This document shows, in pieces, positions 25,106 through 32,245 of a DNA stretch of 64,000 bases. Position 1 is the stretch's first letter, and each line of letters opens with the position of its first letter. The DNA lies in assembly GCF_014656215.1 (NCBI RefSeq), contig NZ_BNBZ01000020.1:1-64000 (forward strand), given 5' to 3'. Below the pieces are notes generated by a model. That model was given only the letters and a program-made list of their open reading frames with translations. It made no database searches and was not told the DNA's origin. The DNA comes from Streptomyces zaomyceticus. Its GTDB lineage: Bacteria > Actinomycetota > Actinomycetes > Streptomycetales > Streptomycetaceae. The translations under genes and the position numbers were made by a program.

Positions 25106-25750
25106 GTGGCAGGGGCGGCACGACGGCGGGACGGACACGTCACCCAGGAACGGATGCTCGAGGAGGCCATGGCGGCGATCGCCGAGAACGGCCTCGCCAC
25201 CCTCACGATGTCGGCGCTCGCCGAACGGCTCGGTACGAGCGGCGGCCACATCCTGTACTACTTCGGCAGCAAGGACCTGCTGCTGCTCGCCGCCCTGCGG
25301 TGGAGCGAGGCCTCGCTCGCCGAGGAACGCCGCGCGCTGATGGTCCGGCGGACCACGGCCGAGCGCAAGCTCGACCACTTCCTCCGGCTCTATCTGCCGC
25401 GCGGCCCGCGCGACCCGCGCTGGACCCTGTGGATCGAGCTGTGGGCCCGCACCCCCGGCAACGACGCGCTCCGCGAGGCGCAGGAGGAGCTCGACCGCGG
25501 CTGGCGGGAGGACCTGGAGGCACTCCTCGCGGCGGGTGTCGAGCGGCGGCGCTTCGCCCCTCTCGACATCGGCGCCCGCGCCTCCGAACTCCTGGCCCTG
25601 CTCGACGGGTTGAGCACCCGGGTCGTTCTGGGCCAGGAGTCGGGGCGCGATCGGCGGCCGGCCCTGGAGGTGGCGCGCTCGGCGGCACGGGCACTCGTCG
25701 CCCCGTACGGCTCCGGTACGGACGGGACTCCCGCCGGACGGGCCGGCTGA
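25106..25750 (+). CDS. TetR family regulator
   Basis: 214 aa. N-terminal helix-turn-helix: MLEEAMAAIAENGLATLTMSALAERLGTSGGHILYYFGSKDLLL, the standard TetR pattern with YYFGSK. The ligand-binding half has LDHFLRLYLPRGPRDPRWTLWIELWARTPGN, like the BetI/PuuR-linked TetR_C_6 group. It is divergent from the NCS1 permease gene, whose spacer carries a palindrome, so it probably represses permease and amidohydrolase until a related ligand appears. It ends 7 bases from the convergent flavoprotein gene. Confidence 0.9.
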   Translation: MAGAARRRDGHVTQERMLEEAMAAIAENGLATLTMSALAERLGTSGGHILYYFGSKDLLLLAALRWSEASLAEERRALMVRRTTAERKLDHFLRLYLPRGPRDPRWTLWIELWARTPGNDALREAQEELDRGWREDLEALLAAGVERRRFAPLDIGARASELLALLDGLSTRVVLGQESGRDRRPALEVARSAARALVAPYGSGTDGTPAGRAG

Positions 25751-25757
25751 AGGGGCG

Positions 25758-27224
25758 TCAGCCCCGGTAGGCCTCCAGCAGGCGCAGCCACGCCTCGCTC
25801 AGCGTCGGGTACGAGGGGACCGCGTGCCACAGCCGGGCGATGGGGACCTCCCCCACCACGGCGACCGTCGCCGAGTGGACGAGTTCACCGATGCCCGGGC
25901 CGACGAAGGAGGCACCCAGCACGACCTCGCGGTCGAGGTCGACGACCATCCGGGCGTGCCCGCGGTAGCCCTGGGCGTAGAGCCCGGCCCCGGCGACCCC
26001 GCTCATGTCGAGGTCCACGGCCCTGACGCGGTACCCGGCCCGCTCGGCCTCGGCGAGCGAGAGACCGACGGCGGCCGCCTCGGGGTCACTGAACACCACC
26101 TGCGGCACGGCGGCGTGGTCGGCGGTGGCCGCGTGCGCGCCCCAACTCCCGTCGTCCAGGGGCCCGGCGTCCTTCGCGCGGGCGGCGATCGCGGCACCGG
26201 CGATCCGGGCCTGGTACTTGCCCTGGTGGGTCAGGAGCGCGCGGTGGTTGACGTCCCCGACGGCATAGAGCCAGTCGCTGCCGGTGACCCTGAGGCTGTC
26301 GTCCACGTCGAGCCAGGAGCCCGGCTTCAGGCCGACCGTCTCCAGCCCGATGTCCTCGGTACGGGGTGCCCGGCCGGTCGCGAAGAGGACCTGGTCGCCC
26401 TCGACGTGGTCGCCGCCCTCCAGGACCACGGTCACCGGTCCCGTACCCCCGTCGCGTACCACCGCGCTGACGGAGACACCGGTCAGGACGTCCGCGCCGC
26501 GCGCCCTGAGGGCCTCGGCCACGTGCTCGCCGACGAAGGGTTCCATCCGGGGCAGCAGGCGCTCGCCCCGTACGAGCATCGTGACCTTCGCGCCGAGGGC
26601 GTGCCAGGCGGTGGCCATCTCCACGCCCACCACACCTCCGCCGACCACGATCAGCCGCCCGGGGACCCGGTCGGAGCTGGTCGCCTCACGGCTGGTCCAG
26701 GGCCTCGCCCCGGTGATGCCGGGCAGATCGGGGAGGACGGCCCGGCTGCCGGTGCAGACCGCGACCGCGTGGCGGGCGGTGAGGACATGACGCTCGCCCT
26801 CGGGCCCCGCGACCTCGACCCGGCGGGGGCCGAGAAGGCGGCCGTGGCCCCGGAAGACCCGCACCCCGATCGAGTCAAGCCAGTCCACCTGGCCGTCGTC
26901 CTTCCAGTCGCCGACGACCTCGTCCCGGTGGGCGAAGACCTCGAGGGCGTCGAGCGGACCGTAGACCGACTCGCGCAGCCCGGCGACCTTCCGGGCGTCG
27001 GAGCGGGCGATCACGGGGCGCAGCAGCGCCTTGCTGGGCATACAGGCCCAGTACGAGCACTCGCCGCCGATCAGCTCGCTCTCGACGATCGCAGCGCTCA
27101 GACCGGCGGCCCGCACCCGGTCGACGACGTTCTCCCCCACCGGTCCCGCCCCCAGGACGACCACGTCGTACTCGTGCTCGGGCGCGCGCCCATGGTCGTG
27201 CTCGTGTTCCACCACTCGTGTCAT
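25758..27224 (-). CDS. FAD-dependent pyridine nucleotide-disulfide oxidoreductase (mercuric reductase-like)
   Basis: 488 aa. FAD motif VVVLGAGPVGENVV at about 21-34; redox-active pair C56-SYWA-C61 in the GGECSYWACMPSK motif; NAD(P) motif IVVGGGVVGVEMATAW; second FAD motif WLYAVGDVNHRALLTHQGKYQARIA; C-terminal dimer domain with the AVPSYPTLSEAWLRLLEAYR end. The usual catalytic pair HP(T)xSE is here VPSYPTLSE, preceded by His. The H in the alternative C-terminal Hg-binding cysteines is absent. It is thus a member of the dihydrolipoamide/mercuric reductase family whose substrate is open. Start from ATG 27224; His-rich N-terminus (EHEHDHG). Confidence 0.88.
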   Translation of the reverse strand: MTRVVEHEHDHGRAPEHEYDVVVLGAGPVGENVVDRVRAAGLSAAIVESELIGGECSYWACMPSKALLRPVIARSDARKVAGLRESVYGPLDALEVFAHRDEVVGDWKDDGQVDWLDSIGVRVFRGHGRLLGPRRVEVAGPEGERHVLTARHAVAVCTGSRAVLPDLPGITGARPWTSREATSSDRVPGRLIVVGGGVVGVEMATAWHALGAKVTMLVRGERLLPRMEPFVGEHVAEALRARGADVLTGVSVSAVVRDGGTGPVTVVLEGGDHVEGDQVLFATGRAPRTEDIGLETVGLKPGSWLDVDDSLRVTGSDWLYAVGDVNHRALLTHQGKYQARIAGAAIAARAKDAGPLDDGSWGAHAATADHAAVPQVVFSDPEAAAVGLSLAEAERAGYRVRAVDLDMSGVAGAGLYAQGYRGHARMVVDLDREVVLGASFVGPGIGELVHSATVAVVGEVPIARLWHAVPSYPTLSEAWLRLLEAYRG

Positions 27225-27566
27225 GGGTCCCAGTCTGGCGGGAGCCGTGCCGAATGGCGCGGCTCGCTGCACCTTCGCGCCGGGCGAGTCCCCCGGGGGA
27301 CCGTGAGGACGCCGCCGGGAGACAGCCACGGACCACGCACGGAACGGTGGAGGGCCCCGAGGACGGCGCCGCCGCACGAAGGCTCCACCGGGCCACGGCC
27401 TTCCCCCGTCGGCTCGGGCAGCCGCTCGCGCGTGACGTACCGGCCCGCGGAAGGGAAGCGTGGACATCCCGGACGGATCCCGGAGCCCACGAAGAAGCCC
27501 GGAACCACCTCATGGCGGAGAATCCTTATGAGGGCGCGCAGGCATTCACCGACCACGGGGGTCGCC
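27225..27566. other. Divergent spacer between flavoprotein and response-regulator genes
   Basis: 342 bases with no convincing gene. A 14-bp perfect palindrome GTCCCCC|GGGGGAC lies at 27288-27301. Bases 27495-27540 (GGCGGAGAATCCTTATGAGG) contain an in-frame ATG series upstream of the regulator that could extend it by a few codons, but the ATG at 27567 with GGGGG upstream fits the family start better. Confidence 0.5.
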
Positions 27567-28253
27567 ATGACCGAGCTGCCGGAAGCCGACACACGCACGC
27601 GTGTCTTTCTCGTGGACGATCACGAGGTCGTCCGCCGGGGACTGCGCGACCTGATCGACGACGAGCCCGACATGCGGGTGGTCGGAGAGGCGTCGACGGT
27701 CGACCAGGCCCTCGCCAGAGGGCCCGCGCTGCGACCGGACGTGGCCGTGCTCGACGTACGGCTGCCCGACGGCGACGGGATCTCCGTCTGCCGTGAGCTG
27801 CGCTCCCGCCTGCCGGAGCTCGCGTGTCTGATGCTGACGTCGTTCGACGACGAGGACGCCCTCATCGACGCCATCATGGCGGGAGCGGCGGGATACGTGC
27901 TCAAGCAGATCAAGGGCTCCGATCTCGTCTCGGCGGTACGGACCGTGGCCACCGGACAGTCGATGCTCGACCCGGCCACCACCGCCCGCCTGATGCGCTC
28001 GCTGCGTGCCACCGAGGCGGCGAAGCCGCCGGAGGACGAGCGTCTCGCCGTGCTGTCCGAGCGGGAGCGGTCCGTGCTCGACCTCATCGGCGAGGGGCTC
28101 ACCAACCGGGAGATCGCCAAACGGCTCTATCTGTCGGAGAAGACGGTCAAGAACCACATCTCGCGGCTCCTGGGCAAGCTGGGAGTGGAACGTCGCGTGC
28201 AGGCCGCCGTCATCGCCGCGCAGGCCCACGAGCACGACGCCGGGGGCGAGTAG
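27567..28253 (+). CDS. NarL/DevR-type response regulator (OsdR-like)
   Basis: 228 aa. Receiver domain with acidic pocket LVDDHE (Asp17-18), phosphorylation Asp63 (VAVLDVRLPDG), Thr/Ser (LMLTSFDDE) and Lys (VLKQIKGSDL). LuxR-type DNA-binding domain: LSERERSVLDLIGEGLTNREIAKRLYLSEKTVKNHISRLLGKLGV. Sequence order and the partner kinase match the DevR/DosR (OsdR in Streptomyces) group that controls hypoxia and dormancy genes. Genes for CBS-BON, Hsp20 and thioredoxin lie next door, as in dormancy regulons. Its gene is convergent with the kinase gene, ending three bases from it. Confidence 0.88.
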   Translation: MTELPEADTRTRVFLVDDHEVVRRGLRDLIDDEPDMRVVGEASTVDQALARGPALRPDVAVLDVRLPDGDGISVCRELRSRLPELACLMLTSFDDEDALIDAIMAGAAGYVLKQIKGSDLVSAVRTVATGQSMLDPATTARLMRSLRATEAAKPPEDERLAVLSERERSVLDLIGEGLTNREIAKRLYLSEKTVKNHISRLLGKLGVERRVQAAVIAAQAHEHDAGGE

Positions 28254-28256
28254 CGT

Positions 28257-29993
28257 TCACTCCCGTACGGACCCCAGGGGGACTCGCCAGGCGAGTACCG
28301 TGCCGCCCGTCGGTTCCGGTCGGGTACGGACCGACAGGTCGCCGCCCAGACGCTCGGCCCGTTCGGTGAGGTTCCGCAGTCCGCTGCGCGCTCCGCCCGG
28401 CGGGATGCCGACGCCGTCGTCGCACACGGTCACGGCCAGGACGCCGTCCTCGGCGACGACGGCCACCTCCGTATGGCGGGCCCCTGCGTGCCGGGCCACA
28501 TTGGTCAGGGCCTCGCCGATGACGGCGATCACCTCCTCGGCCACCTCGGCCGGCACGTCCGTGTCGAGCAAGCCCTCCATGCGCAGGGCGGCGGCATGTC
28601 CGAGGGTCGGGGCCGCCGAGTCGACCACCTTGACGATGCGGTTCCTGAGCCGGGGGACGGCACCTGGGGTGTCGTGCTCCCGGAGGCCGAAGATGGTCGA
28701 ACGGATGATCTTGATGGTGGCGTCCAGGTCGTCGATCGCGCGGGTCAGCCGGTCCACCGCCTCCGGGTGCTCGACGAACCGGCGGGCGCTCTGCAGGGTC
28801 ATGCCGGTGGCGAAGAGCCGCTGGATCGCGAGGTCGTGGAGATCGCGGGCGATCCGGTCACGGTCCTCCAGGAGGCTCACCTGCTCGGCGTCGCGACGCC
28901 GGTCGGCGAGTTCGAGGGCCAGCGCCGCCTGCCCGGCGAACCCGGGGAGAGCGCCGATCTCGGCGCCCGCGAACGGCGTCCGCCCCCGGCGCCTCGCGAG
29001 GATCAGCACGCCGCTGAGCCGTTCCTTCGTCCCGACCGTGACCGCGACGGCCGGTCCGAAGCCCCGCCAGCGTTCGGGCTGTACGGTGACCCGCTCGTCG
29101 CTCTCGACGTCGGCCACCGTGATCAGGCCGTCCCTGCCCAGGGCTGCCGCGGCCAGGGTCCCCTCGCTGCTCGGGAGCACGACTCCCCGGTGCGCCTCGG
29201 CCCCGTCGCCGCGGGCCAGCGAACCCCGTAGTTCACCGCCGGACCCGACCAGATAGAAGACCCCCATGTCGGCGCCCGCGATGTCCACCGCCTCCTCCAG
29301 CATCCCGCCCAGGACCTCGGACTCCTCCGCGCCGGACAGGAGGGCGCTCGTCAGGTCCGAGCTCGCCGCCAGCCAGCGCTGCCTCAGACCGCTCTCCTCG
29401 TACAGGCGGGCGTTCTCGATGGCGATGCCGGCCGCGACCGCCAGGGTCGTCACGACAGCCTCGTCCTCGGAGTCGAAGTCGGCGGCTCCACGCTTCTCGG
29501 TGAGGTAGAGGTTGCCGAAGACCTCGTCACGGACACGGATGGGGACGCCGAGGAACGAGTGCATCGGCGGGTGGTGCGGCGGGAAGCCGTACGAGGCGGG
29601 ATGGTCCGACAGCTCGGACAGGCGCAGCGGCACGGGGTTGCGGATCAGCTCGCCGAGGATGCCGTGGCCCGAGGGCAGATCGCCGATCCGGCTCCGCAGC
29701 TCGTCGTCGATCCCGATCGGCAGGAACTCGGAGAGCCTCTCGTCGCCGCCGACGACTCCCAACGCCCCGTACTCGGCGTCCACCAGCGTCACCGCCGCCT
29801 CCACGATGCCCCGCAGCACCTGGGGCAGGTCCAGCTCCCTTCCCACGGACATCACGGCTTCGAGCAGGCCGTTGAGGCGGTCCCGGGTGCCCCGCACCTC
29901 GTCGATGCGTACCTGGAGCTCCTCTAGCAGTTCGTCCAGCTTCAGCCGCGGGATCCCGGGGCCCGCGGATCCCGGGTTCTCCCGGCCGCCCAT
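28257..29993 (-). CDS. Two-GAF sensor histidine kinase (DevS/DosT/OsdK-like)
   Basis: 578 aa from ATG 29993 (GGAGGG upstream). Two GAF domains (about 45-200 and 215-365), HisKA_3 dimerisation domain with phospho-accepting His386 (RDRIARDLHDLAIQRLFATG), and an HATPase domain (EALTNVARHAGA, DDGVGI, GLRNLTERA). The first GAF contains GFPPHHPPMHSFLGVP; the His before PPM (about 141) is the position of the haem-binding His149 of mycobacterial DevS. So the protein may sense O2, NO or redox state through haem. It phosphorylates the adjacent DevR-like regulator. Confidence 0.9.
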   Translation of the reverse strand: MGGRENPGSAGPGIPRLKLDELLEELQVRIDEVRGTRDRLNGLLEAVMSVGRELDLPQVLRGIVEAAVTLVDAEYGALGVVGGDERLSEFLPIGIDDELRSRIGDLPSGHGILGELIRNPVPLRLSELSDHPASYGFPPHHPPMHSFLGVPIRVRDEVFGNLYLTEKRGAADFDSEDEAVVTTLAVAAGIAIENARLYEESGLRQRWLAASSDLTSALLSGAEESEVLGGMLEEAVDIAGADMGVFYLVGSGGELRGSLARGDGAEAHRGVVLPSSEGTLAAAALGRDGLITVADVESDERVTVQPERWRGFGPAVAVTVGTKERLSGVLILARRRGRTPFAGAEIGALPGFAGQAALALELADRRRDAEQVSLLEDRDRIARDLHDLAIQRLFATGMTLQSARRFVEHPEAVDRLTRAIDDLDATIKIIRSTIFGLREHDTPGAVPRLRNRIVKVVDSAAPTLGHAAALRMEGLLDTDVPAEVAEEVIAVIGEALTNVARHAGARHTEVAVVAEDGVLAVTVCDDGVGIPPGGARSGLRNLTERAERLGGDLSVRTRPEPTGGTVLAWRVPLGSVRE

Positions 29994-30082
29994 CGCACCC
30001 TCCGCCCGATCTCCCGGCACACGTGGCCCACCCCCCTTCACGGTAGTCCGGGGGCGGCCCGCGGTCCTGTCGGAGTCCCCGT

Positions 30083-30230
30083 CCGAAGGAATGTCCCCGC
30101 CCCGGCGGCCGGTCCCCGTGCGAAGGCCTGTCCGCGCCCCGGCGGCCGGTCCCCGTGCGAAGGCCTGTCCGCGCCCCGGCGGCCGGTCCCCGTGCGAAGG
30201 CCTGTCCGCGCCCCGGCGGCCGGTCCCCGT
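30083..30230. repeat. 37-bp tandem repeat, three perfect copies plus one diverged
   Basis: Units at 30120-30156, 30157-30193 and 30194-30230 are identical over 37 bases (beginning GCGAAGGCCTGTCCGC, ending CCGGTCCCCGT). A fourth unit at 30083-30119 differs at a few positions. The array lies in the 369-base divergent spacer between the kinase and CBS-BON genes. Each unit contains GGCCGG and GGTCCCC. There are no spacers, so it is not CRISPR. 37 is not a multiple of three and no coding frame persists. Confidence 0.93.
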
Positions 30231-30362
30231 GCGATCGAGCGCCGCTCAGGCCAGGGACGGTGGACCATTCGGCCCTCGCCACCCCCCACCCGCGCGTCGG
30301 AGGTTGGTGACGCGGGGAGCGCTCCTTCCGCACCCTCCGGCCCTCGAACAGGAGGTACGGCG

Positions 30363-30986
30363 ATGAAGCACCTGAAGATCGGCGATCTCATGACCGACGA
30401 CGTGGTCTCCGCCGTCCCCGCGACCTCGTTCAAGGAGGTGGCGAAGCTGCTCGCCGAGCACGACATCAGCGGGGTCCCGGTGGTGGACGCGGACGACCAC
30501 GTCGTCGGAGTCGTCTCCGAGAGTGATCTCCTGGCCCGTGACGAACCGGCGGCGCTGGACCTGATGACCAGGCCGGCCATCACGGTCCACGCCGAGGAGA
30601 CGGTGCCGGACGCGGCACGGCTGATGGTGCGGCGCGGAGTCGAGCGCCTCCCGGTGGTCGACGAGGAGGAGCGCCTGGTGGACATCGTGACCCGCCGCGA
30701 CCTGCTCCGCGTCTACCTCCGCCCCGACGCGGAGATACGCGACCGCATCCGTGAGGACGTCCTCGCGGACGCCCTGCACCTGCCCGGGGACGCGGTGGAC
30801 GTGCACGTCCTCGACAGCGTGGTGACGCTCGCCGGTCGTGTCCGGCGCCGTAGCCAGGCCCTGATGCTCGTCCGGCTCGCCGAGAGCCTGGACGGCGTCG
30901 TCGCCGTCGTCGACCAGCTGGCCTTCCACGCGGACGACACACCTCACCCGCCCCCGGCCCGCGCCCCGCACCCCGTCATCCGGTGA
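30363..30986 (+). CDS. CBS-domain pair with C-terminal BON domain
   Basis: 207 aa with AGGAGG ahead of the ATG. Two CBS motifs: IGDLMTDDVVSAVPATSFKEVAKLLAEHDISGVPVVD (about 5-60) and LMTRPAITVHAEETVPDAARLMVRRGVERLPVVDEEERLVDIVTRRDLL (70-120). The BON domain follows (about 125-190: DVHVLDSVVTLAGRV). CBS pairs bind adenosyl ligands and act as energy sensors; BON usually contacts membranes or other proteins. Such CBS-BON proteins are typical members of DevR/OsdR dormancy regulons, consistent with the neighbouring two-component genes. Confidence 0.88.
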   Translation: MKHLKIGDLMTDDVVSAVPATSFKEVAKLLAEHDISGVPVVDADDHVVGVVSESDLLARDEPAALDLMTRPAITVHAEETVPDAARLMVRRGVERLPVVDEEERLVDIVTRRDLLRVYLRPDAEIRDRIREDVLADALHLPGDAVDVHVLDSVVTLAGRVRRRSQALMLVRLAESLDGVVAVVDQLAFHADDTPHPPPARAPHPVIR

Positions 30987-31008
30987 CCCCTCGCAGACAG
31001 GACGAACC

Positions 31009-31095
31009 GTGTCCACCACCCCTCTGACCCGCCCCCTCGTGGCGTCGCTGATCGAAGACGCCGTCAGGGAGGAGCCCGCGCGTCTCCAGTGGCCG
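31009..31095 (+). pseudogene. N-terminal stub of a nitroreductase (Acg-like) gene
   Basis: After AGGA and a GTG start the frame reads STTPLTRPLVASLIEDAVRE, like the first helix of Acg-family nitroreductases (VA.LIEDAVRAPSMHNAQPW), then departs into low-complexity Gly/Pro sequence and runs antisense into the Hsp20 gene. The rest of the enzyme is missing. Acg-type nitroreductases are usual in dormancy regulons, so this is probably the remainder of a deletion. The assignment rests on about 20 residues. Confidence 0.45.
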
Positions 31096-31148
31096 GCCCG
31101 GGGCTGCCGGCCAGGACTCGGGGCTGCCGGCCCGGACACGTCCAACGC

Positions 31149-31619
31149 TCAGGGGGTGGCCGCGAGTTCGGTTCCGATGTGGTGCGCCCGGGCCCGGATC
31201 CGCTCCGGGCTGCGGAAGTCCCCGCCCTTGCCCTGCCGGACCAGGGCACCGGCGATCGGGCCGGGTGTCTCGGCGGTCACCGCTCCGCCGAAGGTGATGT
31301 GCTCCCGTGCGCCGAGCTTCCGCATGCGACGGAACGATCCGTGACGGAACTCCGAGTGCGCCCCGTCCTCGGTGCTCTCACCGCGCTCGGCACTCACCGT
31401 GACGACATCGCCGTCCGCCCTGATGGTGATGTCCTCCGGGTCCACGCCGGGCAGTTCGGCCCGCAGCACGCAGACGCCGCCGTCGGTGGACATCTCCACC
31501 GGGATGGAGTGGGCGGCCGTCGCGGGGCGCCATCCGGGCAGTCCCGGGAATTCCCTGTCGAACAGGACGTTGAAGTCGGGGAAGAGGCTGTGTCCGCGTT
31601 CCCTGTTACCTCCGGTCAT
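31149..31619 (-). CDS. Hsp20/alpha-crystallin family small heat-shock protein
   Basis: 156 aa with AGGAGGGG ahead of the ATG. The alpha-crystallin domain is clear to about residue 95: IPVEMSTDGGVCVLRAELPGVDPEDITIRADGDVVTVSAERG, then FRHGSFRR. After that the expected LP..v....i.A.y..GVL.v..P pattern is not seen; instead KLGAREHITFGGAVTAETPG continues to the end. The tail may be altered by indels, or be a divergent subfamily. Small heat-shock proteins hold unfolding proteins. It is divergent from thioredoxin and convergent with the nitroreductase stub. Confidence 0.8.
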   Translation of the reverse strand: MTGGNRERGHSLFPDFNVLFDREFPGLPGWRPATAAHSIPVEMSTDGGVCVLRAELPGVDPEDITIRADGDVVTVSAERGESTEDGAHSEFRHGSFRRMRKLGAREHITFGGAVTAETPGPIAGALVRQGKGGDFRSPERIRARAHHIGTELAATP

Positions 31620-31652
31620 CGTCCCCTCCTGGTCCGTGGTCCTGGGACCGGG

Positions 31653-31734
31653 GTGGCACTCAGGACCGGTCACGGAGCCGGACCCGGCTCCGTATCCCAC
31701 TCTTCCCGGGGTCCCGCACACGGAGGAGTGCCAC
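31653..31734. repeat. Widely spaced inverted repeat between hsp20 and thioredoxin genes
   Basis: GTGGCACTC (31653-31661) and its complement GAGTGCCAC (31726-31734) are separated by 64 bases in the divergent spacer. Each arm resembles a CIRCE half site (GCACTC/GAGTGC), but CIRCE has a 9-base spacer. One half lies at each promoter, so looping control is possible; a chance occurrence cannot be excluded. Confidence 0.4.
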
Positions 31735-31789
31735 ACGGGGCCGCCAGGGCCAGGATCGCATCGTCTACACATCTCGGAGGCAGGAAAAC

Positions 31790-32155
31790 ATGAGCACCGT
31801 AGAGCTCACCAAGGACAACTTCGACGAAGTCGTGAGCGGCAACGCGTTCGTCCTGATCGACTTCTGGGCTTCCTGGTGCGGTCCCTGCCGTCAGTTCGCC
31901 CCGGTCTTCGAGGCCGCGTCGGAGCGTCACCAGGACCTGGTGTTCGCCAAGGTGGACACCGAGGCGCAGCAGGAGCTGGCGGCGGCTTTCGAGATCCGCT
32001 CGATCCCGACGCTGATGATCGTGCGGGACAATGTGGCGATCTTCGCGCAGCCCGGCGCCCTGCCGGAGGCCGCGCTCGAGGACGTCATCGGCCAGGCGCG
32101 GAAGCTGGACATGGACGAGGTCCGCAAGTCCGTCGAGGACGCCAAGCAGGCGTGA
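31790..32155 (+). CDS. Thioredoxin
   Basis: 121 aa. Classic thioredoxin fold with VLIDFWASWCGPCRQFAPVFE; Cys30 and Cys33 are the redox pair; the cis-Pro is in SIPTLMIV. It reduces protein disulfides with electrons from thioredoxin reductase, not encoded here. It is a little longer at the C-terminus than housekeeping thioredoxins, and is probably a stress-induced paralogue given its neighbours. Ribosome site GGAGG before the ATG. A strong terminator follows. Confidence 0.95.
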   Translation: MSTVELTKDNFDEVVSGNAFVLIDFWASWCGPCRQFAPVFEAASERHQDLVFAKVDTEAQQELAAAFEIRSIPTLMIVRDNVAIFAQPGALPEAALEDVIGQARKLDMDEVRKSVEDAKQA

Positions 32156-32162
32156 CCCACCG

Positions 32163-32199
32163 CGAGGGGGGTACGGGAGTGACTCCCGTACCCCCCTCG
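32163..32199. terminator. Strong bidirectional terminator between thioredoxin and thiolase genes
   Basis: An 18-base arm (CGAGGGGGGTACGGGAGT) is followed, after one base, by its exact complement. The real loop is about 5-7 bases. It lies 7 bases past the thioredoxin stop and before the stop of the convergent thiolase gene. Confidence 0.88.
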
Positions 32200-32245
32200 T
32201 GTGCGTTCCGGTGCGGTGCCGCCCGGTCCCGTGCCGTCCGGAGGG

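Noticed and set aside
27481..27566. N-terminal extension of the DevR-like regulator
   Set aside because: The extra codons do not resemble a receiver domain, and the ATG at 27567 begins at the normal family start with a usable ribosome site.
30083..30230. CRISPR array
   Set aside because: The units are directly adjacent with no spacers, and no cas gene is present in the window.
30262..30276. DosR/OsdR box upstream of the CBS-BON gene (GGACCATTCGGCCCT)
   Set aside because: The GGAC and GCCC parts are out of register with the known box by one or more bases; match quality is no better than chance in such GC-rich DNA.
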